56,489 nt of DNA from Sphingobacterium cavernae (GTDB lineage Bacteria > Bacteroidota > Bacteroidia > Sphingobacteriales > Sphingobacteriaceae), in the NCBI RefSeq assembly GCF_008520265.1, contig NZ_VIQM01000030.1:1-56489 (forward strand). Reading direction: 5' to 3'. A model generated the notes under the pieces. That model had not been told where the DNA came from. It saw only the letters and a program-made list of their open reading frames with translations, and searched no databases. Each line of letters opens with the position of its first letter. Position 1 is the first letter of the stretch. The position numbers were made by a program, and so were the translations under genes. This document shows positions 17,938 through 26,135 of this stretch, one piece after another.

Positions 17938-18774
17938 CTATGTACGGCTTGAATACTTATAATACATCATGTCTGTATAAGTACTATTATAATTCATTTG
18001 AACATTGACAGTCTTTAAATAGGCACCATCAAAAGGATTTGCATCAGGCACTTTAGTAGCAATCCACTCGCATAATTCTACTATACTAGATTTATTAGAA
18101 GTGAAATAAACGTAAGGATGCTTCTCTAATACTTTCAAAACATCCAAATAATCATGAAGTTTCCAATATCCATTTGAATTATAAGAACTACTGTCAGTTG
18201 ATAAGTATGGAGGATCAATTAGCCAAACTACATTTATATTATTTTTATATATATCATACAACTTTTTATAGTCCAGTTGAACTCTATCTACATTAAGAAG
18301 ATAATCATCAGCATTATAATCGTTTTGTTTGACGACATTGTAAAATGTCGCTTTTGCAAAATCATTATAGTTAATTGCATAATTAGCCGAAAATAACAAT
18401 GAAGATGACAAGGTGATATAGTCAACATAACCTTTATGATCCTCTTCTTGAATGAACTGCAATATTTTTGACTTAATGTCTTCTGGAATCTTTTTATTTT
18501 TTGGTAATGCATCAACTAGCTTTCTAATTTTACTAATTAAGGCATTAGTTTGATTTATGTGCAATAGTCTTTTGTAATAATTATCAAAATCATTATAAAC
18601 TACTCTAGAATTTGGTTTTATCTGTCTAACTGTATGAGCTAGTAGACCGCTGCCTCCAAATAAATCTATATAAATCGCATCTTCAGGATAGTCTTTTAAA
18701 ATGTCTTTTAAATCCCTTATAAAGCGTCTTTTCTGTCCCTGAAATGGCAATGGTGCTTGTGTGTAATTTTTCAT
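17938..18774 (-). CDS. Phage D12-class DNA N6-adenine methyltransferase
   Basis: About 278 residues from the ATG at 18774 (MKNYTQAPLPFQGQKRRF); the longer GTG start at 18828 lies inside an inverted-repeat structure and is unlikely. The class-specific motifs are PFQGQKRRFI (SAM-site start), YIDLFGGSGLLAHTV (motif I, FGGSG) and WLIDPPYLSTDSS (motif IV DPPY). It methylates adenine in DNA; the target (for example GATC) cannot be read from sequence. It is the last leftward phage gene, the position of mom in Mu, so it probably protects phage DNA from host restriction. Confidence 0.88.
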   Translation of the reverse strand: MKNYTQAPLPFQGQKRRFIRDLKDILKDYPEDAIYIDLFGGSGLLAHTVRQIKPNSRVVYNDFDNYYKRLLHINQTNALISKIRKLVDALPKNKKIPEDIKSKILQFIQEEDHKGYVDYITLSSSLLFSANYAINYNDFAKATFYNVVKQNDYNADDYLLNVDRVQLDYKKLYDIYKNNINVVWLIDPPYLSTDSSSYNSNGYWKLHDYLDVLKVLEKHPYVYFTSNKSSIVELCEWIATKVPDANPFDGAYLKTVNVQMNYNSTYTDMMYYKYSSRT

Positions 18775-18806
18775 ATGTATAGTCTTTTTTTTATTATCTT
18801 TGCAAC

Positions 18807-18918
18807 TCTCACCAACGTTAAAATGCACGAATTTCCAGTAAGAGCTTTACAGCCTCCAGCATGGTGCTTCGTGCATTTCTTTTTGACGTGGTGAGATACT
18901 AATAAAAGACTGGAGGCT
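18807..18918. other. Interlocked inverted repeats (pseudoknot-like) before the methylase gene
   Basis: Three inverted repeats overlap. The outer one is TCTCACCA (18807-18814) with TGGTGAGA (18889-18896), extended by CGT/ACG past one bulged A. The inner one is AAATGCACGA (18821-18830) with 18869-18878. The third is AGCCTCCAG (18851-18859), inside the inner loop, with CTGGAGGCT (18910-18918), outside the outer stem. A weak TATCTTTG -7-like box reads rightward at 18795-18802. It could be a structured leader controlling the methylase or a small RNA. Confidence 0.55.
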
Positions 18919-18920
18919 TA

Positions 18921-20522
18921 TCAACTAGTCGTTACACCAACCATTATTCCTTCCTTAAAATTTAAATATCGAGTTCCTGAGGGTGTAGATATTGCCTGTT
19001 TAATAGTACTACCATAGCTTCCATCAATTCGAATACTTCCTGAGACAATATCAATTGCAACATTGCCTGCACCTATTTCGATATGCAATCCAATATTTTT
19101 ACTATGATTATTGAGATTATGAATTTTAATGAACTTATTAGAATTGAAAAGCTCTAATAAGGCATTTTTAAACGTCATCCCAGTTTGCTCTAAAGAATCA
19201 ATTTTGATAAATTCTTTGTTTAATCGAAGTGCTCCAGTATAAGGCGTACCAACTTCACTAGAGATATACAAGCCATTTTCATCAATTTTAAATGGACCAA
19301 CTTCCGAATTCCCTGTAACGATCAATTGCTCTGCTGTTATTTCTTCTGCGAATAATGCTTGTGCGAATGCAACTAGTGATACAATTTTATCAGCTGTAAG
19401 AGTACCTGTTCTAATCCAGTTACCATCAAATTCATTAGTTTCAGCAAATTTCCAATTGTTGAAAGTTACCTTCACCTCTTCAAACTCCGTTGGATCAGCT
19501 CCGTTAACTTTAGTAACAGTCATTTCACGTTCGATCGGATCAGCTAAAGATTCAACATAGATGAAAACCTTTATTTTAACGATACTAGCTGTTATTGTTG
19601 CTAATTTGAAAGTGTTATTTGTATCGCTGTTATAAGCATCTCTAACCCTTACAGCTGTACCTCCTGGAAAAGATTGGATATTATATCTAAACTGACCTAT
19701 TCCAGGAGTAGCATTTGCAGCAACTGGTGTAAGTGGCATTGAGCCTTTTAGAACAGCTATAGAACATACTGCTGTATCGATAGAAGCTTGTGAAACTGAT
19801 CCATCATGATTAGCAGGTAGAGCATGTACTTCATTTGATAATATAACTGATATACCGTCTTTTCCGTTTTGACCATCTTGACCATCTTGACCATTTTTAG
19901 TAATCGAAAAAGGAACATTTACATATGACTCATACGGGTCACCAGTCGCTTTGAAATGAATTTGTAGATTACCAGTCAATGCACTTACAGTAGTTATTGT
20001 AGCTTCATTGGTTGCATGACTTGCTGTACACCCTGTAGCAACAATTGATGTGATAGTAACAGGAATATTTACACCAGCTTTGCTTAATAAAACGCGAGTT
20101 TTTGCTCCTGTTAATATAGGATTAGATCCATCCGCATTAGCAGGTATAACAATATTGGAAGGTGTACAGTTAATCGTATATCCATCATCTACAATTGATA
20201 TTGTAATCTGTGCTTTTCCAATAAACTTAACCAAGAAAAATGGTATAGTAAACATTCTAAAGTTAACTCCAGATTGCGCATATAAATCAACTGATCCATT
20301 ATTGGCTGATACTCCTGTAATCGTTGCGACATTTGCTGATCTAGTAACTGTACAATTCGTACCAATTGCATTTGTAAAACCAGTCGCTAGTGGCGTTTCA
20401 ACTCCTGAATCATCATCAACTTCAAAGCATTGCACAATGACTTTAGCGCTTGATAAATCGGGTACATCATTGTTTGTAAGAATGTAAATAGGATTAGCGG
20501 AAACCTTCCAAATAATTGCCAT
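18921..20522 (-). CDS. Phage tail fibre/structural protein with short collagen-like stretch
   Basis: 533 residues. The N-terminal half has Ig-like segments rich in Thr/Val (e.g. SITSI..ATGCTASHATNEATI repeated in form). A short Gly-x-y stretch (NGQDGQDGQNGKDG near residue 212) follows, as in many phage fibres. Near 370-420 WIRTGTLTADKIVSL, then FAEEITAEQLIVTG, is the alpha-helical pattern found just before receptor-binding tips of siphophage tail proteins. It is last in the leftward tail operon, two bases after the previous gene. Role inferred as a receptor-binding or tail-tip fibre. Confidence 0.65.
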   Translation of the reverse strand: MAIIWKVSANPIYILTNNDVPDLSSAKVIVQCFEVDDDSGVETPLATGFTNAIGTNCTVTRSANVATITGVSANNGSVDLYAQSGVNFRMFTIPFFLVKFIGKAQITISIVDDGYTINCTPSNIVIPANADGSNPILTGAKTRVLLSKAGVNIPVTITSIVATGCTASHATNEATITTVSALTGNLQIHFKATGDPYESYVNVPFSITKNGQDGQDGQNGKDGISVILSNEVHALPANHDGSVSQASIDTAVCSIAVLKGSMPLTPVAANATPGIGQFRYNIQSFPGGTAVRVRDAYNSDTNNTFKLATITASIVKIKVFIYVESLADPIEREMTVTKVNGADPTEFEEVKVTFNNWKFAETNEFDGNWIRTGTLTADKIVSLVAFAQALFAEEITAEQLIVTGNSEVGPFKIDENGLYISSEVGTPYTGALRLNKEFIKIDSLEQTGMTFKNALLELFNSNKFIKIHNLNNHSKNIGLHIEIGAGNVAIDIVSGSIRIDGSYGSTIKQAISTPSGTRYLNFKEGIMVGVTTS

Positions 20523-20523
20523 C

Positions 20524-22095
20524 TTAAACCTCCTCTTGACTTAGTTCACGACTTATTAAAGAGAATTGCTGAAGATGGATAGGTTCAGTATAGCTGATCT
20601 CAATGTTACCATTTTCATCAACTTTAATATAATCTTCTGGTGCAGGTTGCCAAGAGGATAGCGTTGCTCCTTTTTCAAGTTTTATTCGCCAGAAAGTAGC
20701 GTCGATATTATGTGAAACATCTGTAGCTCTAAATTGAACCTGAACTGATCCAACACCATTACCTTCAATACTTAGCCATTCAACTTTTAACTGTTGACCT
20801 GGCGTTAGTGTTACAGATCTACTCTCTAAATTACTACGAACTAATAAATTATTTGTTTGATGATTATTTTTAACCCAAAAACTTACCGATACTTTTTCAC
20901 CAACAGCAGGAACAGCTAAAGAGTTAACAGCTTTAGTAACAACGGTACCTCCTGTAGTTGTTACTCTTTGAGCGTTATTAGCAGACCATTCACTAACTGA
21001 TACAGAACCTAAAGGTGTGACAGTAGACCCACCCGAGCCTATAAACAAACTAGAAGAATTACTATTCTTCAATAAATTTCTACCTGCAATATTTCGATTA
21101 TCAACACCATTTCCCATCCAAGTAGCTGGCCATTCAGCTGTTTTGACATTTAATGAATTTTTAGGAAAAACGACAGTAGGACGTTTGCTTAAAACTTTAT
21201 CAGCTAAACGTGTAGCAATAGCAGTCGTTGTAGGAATGTATGATGTGGCAACAGGACCTTCTTCAAGTTGAAATCCAGTAGCAACAAAACTTTTGGTGCT
21301 ATTTGTATTAAATTTAGCAATGCCAAAATATTGCAAACTACTTTCTATACCCACATGTGTAGCTTGAATTCTATATACATTATTCCCAATATTTAATATT
21401 TTAACGCCCGCTGTAATAGCAACTCCCTGAATAACAATCCTTAAATCATGTAATATAGGAGCTGATCCATCGTCCATTTTTATAAAAAATGAAAATGTGT
21501 ATGATAAACCTAAGGAAAAAACGAAACCTTTATAAGCATATACAGCCTCATTACTATTATGTTCTAACCTTAACCCTTTTGAGATAAATGATCCCAAATT
21601 AAAATTTGTGTCTACTGCTGTCAATCCAACTGAAGATTTAGGGCTTGAGCTGCTAAGTCCATTAACAAATCCCGAATCGGTTGATAAGTTAGATGATGCT
21701 GGCTCAATCATTAATCCTTTGGAAACTCCATTTTCAAAGTTTATACGTGGCACATTTGCAGCTGCCAATTGCATTACACCACTGGCATCAAAATAAGTTC
21801 CCGATGATCCTCTTTGAAATTCAAACTCCTCTAAAGTTTTACTATCACCATTCATAGCGTAAACTACACCAGCTTTATTTGCACTTGGTGTAAGAGCTAG
21901 TGAAGCATTATTCTTCACCACTGTCGGATAAGCATTCAACTCCGCATTTACGCGGGCAGCAGTGAAAGCAGCACCTTGCGCTGTTAAATCAGCGTAATAT
22001 AAAGCTGTATTCAAAGTTGTAGTTGGTACATCAATCTCCTTGAGACGATTACCAACTAACTTTCGTGTTTTATTTGATGTTACGATTCCAGCCAT
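20524..22095 (-). CDS. Phage tail spike/fibre-like protein with carbohydrate-binding-like domains
   Basis: 523 residues. The segment about 90-300 (FEFQRGSSGTYFDASGVMQL, GVSKGLMIEPASSNL, then FQLEEGPVATSYIPT) is the typical phage head-spike/LamG-like sandwich unit. A second unit follows (RNLLKNSNS.., VSFWVKNNH.., WRIKLEKGATLSSWQPAPED), a phage carbohydrate-binding module pattern. It overlaps the gene upstream by a base at 22095. Probably binds host surface glycan. Confidence 0.65.
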   Translation of the reverse strand: MAGIVTSNKTRKLVGNRLKEIDVPTTTLNTALYYADLTAQGAAFTAARVNAELNAYPTVVKNNASLALTPSANKAGVVYAMNGDSKTLEEFEFQRGSSGTYFDASGVMQLAAANVPRINFENGVSKGLMIEPASSNLSTDSGFVNGLSSSSPKSSVGLTAVDTNFNLGSFISKGLRLEHNSNEAVYAYKGFVFSLGLSYTFSFFIKMDDGSAPILHDLRIVIQGVAITAGVKILNIGNNVYRIQATHVGIESSLQYFGIAKFNTNSTKSFVATGFQLEEGPVATSYIPTTTAIATRLADKVLSKRPTVVFPKNSLNVKTAEWPATWMGNGVDNRNIAGRNLLKNSNSSSLFIGSGGSTVTPLGSVSVSEWSANNAQRVTTTGGTVVTKAVNSLAVPAVGEKVSVSFWVKNNHQTNNLLVRSNLESRSVTLTPGQQLKVEWLSIEGNGVGSVQVQFRATDVSHNIDATFWRIKLEKGATLSSWQPAPEDYIKVDENGNIEISYTEPIHLQQFSLISRELSQEEV

Positions 22096-22406
22096 TATAA
22101 TAATGTATAATTCGGTGAATTCGGTTCAGGTAATATCTGAACTGCTGATTTTACCGATTTCGTGAAAAAATCCATATTGCTTTGCCCTTTTAAATAGACG
22201 TTGAAGAATTCACCTTCTTGCCATTCAACGAGTACTTCTTCATCCTCCGTGCCTTCGTTGATCACTTCTGTTGACTGAGGGATTTTACCAATCCAATGAA
22301 GAATCCAATCATTACCACTATCGTAGAATGTCGGAGTATCTAATGGAAGCCCCAACTCATTGAGTAAGGCTTCCTTATTTGTTGTTTTGAAATACAATTG
22401 ATCCAT
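22095..22406 (-). CDS. Small phage tail-region protein, unknown
   Basis: 103 residues starting MDQLYFKTTNKEALLNELGL. The start at 22406 is chosen because stop and start overlap as TAATG with the gene upstream, a translational-coupling arrangement; a start at 22427 would extend into that gene. Acidic, no recognised domain. Flanked by tail-tip and fibre genes, so it may be a fibre chaperone or connector. Confidence 0.65.
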   Translation of the reverse strand: MDQLYFKTTNKEALLNELGLPLDTPTFYDSGNDWILHWIGKIPQSTEVINEGTEDEEVLVEWQEGEFFNVYLKGQSNMDFFTKSVKSAVQILPEPNSPNYTLL

Positions 22407-23686
22407 TATACTGACATTAGAGTACACACAAAAGTTGCTTTGTTGGTCACATCAGCTGGTAATATTGTGATTGATTTTCCAGTTCTGCTAAAAGCAACAT
22501 CTGCATCACCGTTCTGATCATATTTAGCCCATGTGTAGGTATATTCAGTACCCGCAACATCAATTAATTCTCCACCACGTCGAACATCTACAGTTAATTG
22601 AATTGTCCCTGATCCATTTTTAATTATATCACCATCGGGTGACCATATTTTAAGGTCAATAGGATCAGACATGTCATTTAATGTCTCTACTGCCTGTGCT
22701 GTTTGTCCAGAAGTAGATGCTCCTGTAGAATTATCCTTTGCAAGACATTTGAATACTTCAAGGTTTAATACTGCAGCATTCGGAATAACAAGTGTCTTAG
22801 CGTTGAATCCTGTAATACCATTGAAATATGGATCAGATGATATCTTTGCCCAACCTGCTCCAAATGTTGTATCATAATGAGGTGAAGTCACAGCAGCTCC
22901 CGAAGCTACTGCAGCAGTTAAATTGCTAGTAAGAGTTACTACTTTAGAAGTAGAGTTTACGCTCAATGCTGTGTAAGTTACACCAGCTGCTCTAATTTGT
23001 GAGCCTGCCTGTACATTAGCGACGTTTGCAAGTGTAATCGTATTTTGTCCAATATTTGCAGCTGCTGTAGCTGTTGTTGGAGCAAATACTTTCATATCAC
23101 GTTTACCCCAATTGTATTGCACATTGTTTACTAATACCTCGGATGCTCTATACAAATCACATGTAAGCGTTAAGGAAGCTATTTGATCGTTTTGAAAGAT
23201 TGTACCTTGATCAGCTGTGATTACAGCAAGCAATCCCGATCCAGCATTCTGTACCGTATTGAAAGAAATAACTGCTGAAAATGGAGTTTCCATTCCGTTA
23301 TTTGGATCAACAAAGATTGCAGAAAAAGTATACTTTACATTACCTGAACCCGTAACATCGTTTTTCTTTACTGTTAGCGTGTAAGGAGCTGTCGCGCTAA
23401 TTACATAATCAGCCGTATTTGTAAGAAGAACATTGTCTCTACGCCATTGCGCTGAACCTGGTTTAATTCTACCTGCTACCGATGCACTATCTCCTGGAAT
23501 ACCTGAGATAAATAATTGAGGAGTCAACACCAAAAATGGTGATGTTGCCCAGCTTGGTAAATAACTGTTGTTATCCTGTGAATAAATTTGTGTCAACGGC
23601 TGATTAGAGCCGATGAATGCTTGAAACGATACTGCATCGTTTTGGTCGATAATGGTGATCTGACCTTTTGCTTTAATTACTGCCAT
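22406..23686 (-). CDS. Phage tail structural protein with Ig-like segments
   Basis: 426 residues rich in beta-strand patterns (PYTLTVKKNDVTGSGNVKYT, IASLTLTCDLYRA, TYTWAKYDQNGD). It begins MAVIKAKGQITI and has no signal peptide. It resembles the Ig-fold decoration or tail-tip proteins of Bacteroidota phages, which precede fibre genes. Function beyond a structural role is unknown. Confidence 0.6.
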   Translation of the reverse strand: MAVIKAKGQITIIDQNDAVSFQAFIGSNQPLTQIYSQDNNSYLPSWATSPFLVLTPQLFISGIPGDSASVAGRIKPGSAQWRRDNVLLTNTADYVISATAPYTLTVKKNDVTGSGNVKYTFSAIFVDPNNGMETPFSAVISFNTVQNAGSGLLAVITADQGTIFQNDQIASLTLTCDLYRASEVLVNNVQYNWGKRDMKVFAPTTATAAANIGQNTITLANVANVQAGSQIRAAGVTYTALSVNSTSKVVTLTSNLTAAVASGAAVTSPHYDTTFGAGWAKISSDPYFNGITGFNAKTLVIPNAAVLNLEVFKCLAKDNSTGASTSGQTAQAVETLNDMSDPIDLKIWSPDGDIIKNGSGTIQLTVDVRRGGELIDVAGTEYTYTWAKYDQNGDADVAFSRTGKSITILPADVTNKATFVCTLMSV

Positions 23687-23699
23687 TGTATAATTGTTT

Positions 23700-25718
23700 T
23701 TAAAGATTAATTGTTACTTCACATTCGAAAACTGCTTTTTTATACACATCAGTTTCGTCAATGTGTACTTCCTTTTTATCCTTACCTTCATGGAAATTCC
23801 ATAGCTCATCAGCATTACGATCGTTAGAAATTCTATACCACTGGAAAGCATTCTCAGGTAATTGTTCGTTGATCATTTCACCACCCCAATAAGCATACGC
23901 TCTAAGAGTGGTATCAATATTTCCATTCATGAAGATGTCGCCATAGTCCGAGATTACTACAACCTTTAATTCACCAACTCCGCTATAAACTTTGATGATC
24001 GTCATCTGATCATATTTGTCACCTACGCTGTAGCGAATTAGGACAGAATCCAAGCCGTGCCAAATTGCTGATTGATGGTGAAGAGTGAATGTTAGTGTAT
24101 TGAATGTTCCTGGAATATCAACCCAAGCATTGTTATAGAAATATTGCCATTTACGCTCCTCAGGCTTACCAACGAAATTGTATTCAGCTGCTGTAAGGGT
24201 AATGGATTCTTTATCTACTACTTTGGTGATATCATCAGAGTATGTGAATACTTGCTCTCCTGTTAAGGTGATAAACTGCGCATTTGTACGTTTTGCAATT
24301 AGCTTGTTTTGCTCATTTTGAGTGCGCTCAACGTTGCCTAAAGTGATTTTATTCACTGCTACATCACGAATGATCTTTTCAGCTAAAGTGTAGCTTACCA
24401 CATCAGCAATCTTTGCTGTGACTTTACTTGGATTCGCAATAGGATAACTTAGCTCCGTAATTCTTAAGAAGCGATTAACATTAAGTTTAGTCGATACCAC
24501 ATGAATCCAGGTACCAACATTAAGCGCGCCAACTAAACCACGTCTTCTAAGCTCCAATTCATCAAGTTCCAGTTCGAATCCAACAGAAGGATGAGAATGT
24601 TTTTCAGCATATTCTATCGTCTTTTCAGCGACTTTATTTTCAGCTGCTGTGATATACGATTCAGGCATAATAATGCCTACAAGCTTATATTTATCGCCTG
24701 CTTTTGGAGAGAATGTTTCATTCGGTAAAAAGTAACCCTCTGTCTCTTCAAGGCGGTTGATTCGCATTGCTTTTGTAGCATGATTATAAGATGCTATTTC
24801 AAACTCTTGACCACCAAGTTCGCCCGACATAAATACAATCTTTGCCCCTTCAATTTGCTGATCGTTTAAATCGAAATCTAAGCTTGAATCAGTTAGCGTG
24901 AGGTAATCAGCAGATACCGATGTTAACGTTCCTATTCGTGTAGGAATGACATCCTCGAAATAGATATTCTGAACAATAAGACCGTATAGATTTACATTAC
25001 GCTCCACGTAATTACCTGTCATCACAAGATTCTTTCTGCCACTCTTATAATCTAAAGGCAAATTTTCAGAACCTCCAAATCCATAGAAACGAGTTGCAAA
25101 TGGACTATCTGGTACCGAAACCTCAGTTAAGGTATATAGTCCATTTCCTTTGCCTTGTGAGAAAGTAAAGCCTTCTAATCTATTGCCAACGGATTTACCA
25201 ACATATAGTACATGACCATCGAAGTTATATTCTAACCCAAATAGCTCACACGTCTGAGTAACCGCTTGTCTACACGTCACATTATCAAAGTAAATATGGA
25301 GTGGTTCGATATCAACAGGCTCGTCTATCTCAAGTACAAAACCATCATCAATAACCGACATGCAATCAATAACTAATGCAAGAATTTCGCTAGGTGTACC
25401 GAAATAATCAAACTTGGATTCTCCTAAATGCGATAACGGCATATCATGCATACGGTACTCGGGAGACTTGAAAACGATATCATAATCGAATTGTCTTTTA
25501 CCATACTCTTTACGCGACGGCATTTCATTCCCTTTGATGCTGTATTTTTTGCCGTTATGGATAATGTAGTCATATGGCAAAAAGTCGATTATCTCAGGAT
25601 TGGAAAAGATAACTTTAACGCGATCATCACCCATGAAATATGACTCACGGATAGTATCATCACCGATGTTAACCTCCACCAATTCTGTATTATCTCTATA
25701 TATTTTAAGTTTTGCCAT
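23700..25718 (-). CDS. Tail-tip hub / tail-associated (Tal-like) protein
   Basis: 672 residues. The first about 370 residues have a baseplate-hub-like pattern: MAKLKIYRDNTELVEVNIGD, RQFDYDIVFKSPEYRMHDMP, then ITAAENKVAEKTIEYAEKHS near 365. The C-terminal third is Ig-like (RTNAQFITLTGEQVFTYSD, WQYFYNNAWVDIPGTFNT). Position after a Dit-sized protein and the tape measure matches siphophage gene order. No peptidoglycan hydrolase motif was recognised. Confidence 0.65.
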   Translation of the reverse strand: MAKLKIYRDNTELVEVNIGDDTIRESYFMGDDRVKVIFSNPEIIDFLPYDYIIHNGKKYSIKGNEMPSRKEYGKRQFDYDIVFKSPEYRMHDMPLSHLGESKFDYFGTPSEILALVIDCMSVIDDGFVLEIDEPVDIEPLHIYFDNVTCRQAVTQTCELFGLEYNFDGHVLYVGKSVGNRLEGFTFSQGKGNGLYTLTEVSVPDSPFATRFYGFGGSENLPLDYKSGRKNLVMTGNYVERNVNLYGLIVQNIYFEDVIPTRIGTLTSVSADYLTLTDSSLDFDLNDQQIEGAKIVFMSGELGGQEFEIASYNHATKAMRINRLEETEGYFLPNETFSPKAGDKYKLVGIIMPESYITAAENKVAEKTIEYAEKHSHPSVGFELELDELELRRRGLVGALNVGTWIHVVSTKLNVNRFLRITELSYPIANPSKVTAKIADVVSYTLAEKIIRDVAVNKITLGNVERTQNEQNKLIAKRTNAQFITLTGEQVFTYSDDITKVVDKESITLTAAEYNFVGKPEERKWQYFYNNAWVDIPGTFNTLTFTLHHQSAIWHGLDSVLIRYSVGDKYDQMTIIKVYSGVGELKVVVISDYGDIFMNGNIDTTLRAYAYWGGEMINEQLPENAFQWYRISNDRNADELWNFHEGKDKKEVHIDETDVYKKAVFECEVTINL

Positions 25719-26135
25719 TTAAGGTATTGCTAAAAATTCGTTAGGTCTATCATTTCCAAGCTCCCAATTAAAAGTTGAAAAGTGACTTTCCACATAATCA
25801 TTGTAATTAGAAAATCCCAAGTGCTGTACAATAAATCTTCTATTTCTTGATGGTATATCTATGGTTAATACATTCAGATTTAATATAAATTGAAAGAATG
25901 CATGTAGACGTGACCAATATTCATTCTCACTATTAGCCATGATTAGCATAGGGAGTGAATACGTAAGTCTTTCATACACCACCGGTTCATCAGGATCTAT
26001 CTCAAGACCGTGCTCATCGTTCCAATTTTTTGCATAACCAACTTTTCTAGTTGGGAGCTTCCATAGCTGATTAAATGCACCATCCTGAATAATCACACCG
26101 TATACGGTTTCAAGGTTTACTCCGTTAACAATCAT
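25719..26135 (-). CDS. Distal tail (Dit-like) protein, small
   Basis: 138 residues (MIVNGVNLETVYGVIIQDGAFNQL..). The first lines resemble Dit proteins (short beta N-terminus, 'G..LETVYGV'). It overlaps the tape-measure gene by four bases and precedes the hub gene by one base, the canonical TMP-Dit-Tal order of siphophages. The functional call is mainly positional. Confidence 0.55.
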   Translation of the reverse strand: MIVNGVNLETVYGVIIQDGAFNQLWKLPTRKVGYAKNWNDEHGLEIDPDEPVVYERLTYSLPMLIMANSENEYWSRLHAFFQFILNLNVLTIDIPSRNRRFIVQHLGFSNYNDYVESHFSTFNWELGNDRPNEFLAIP

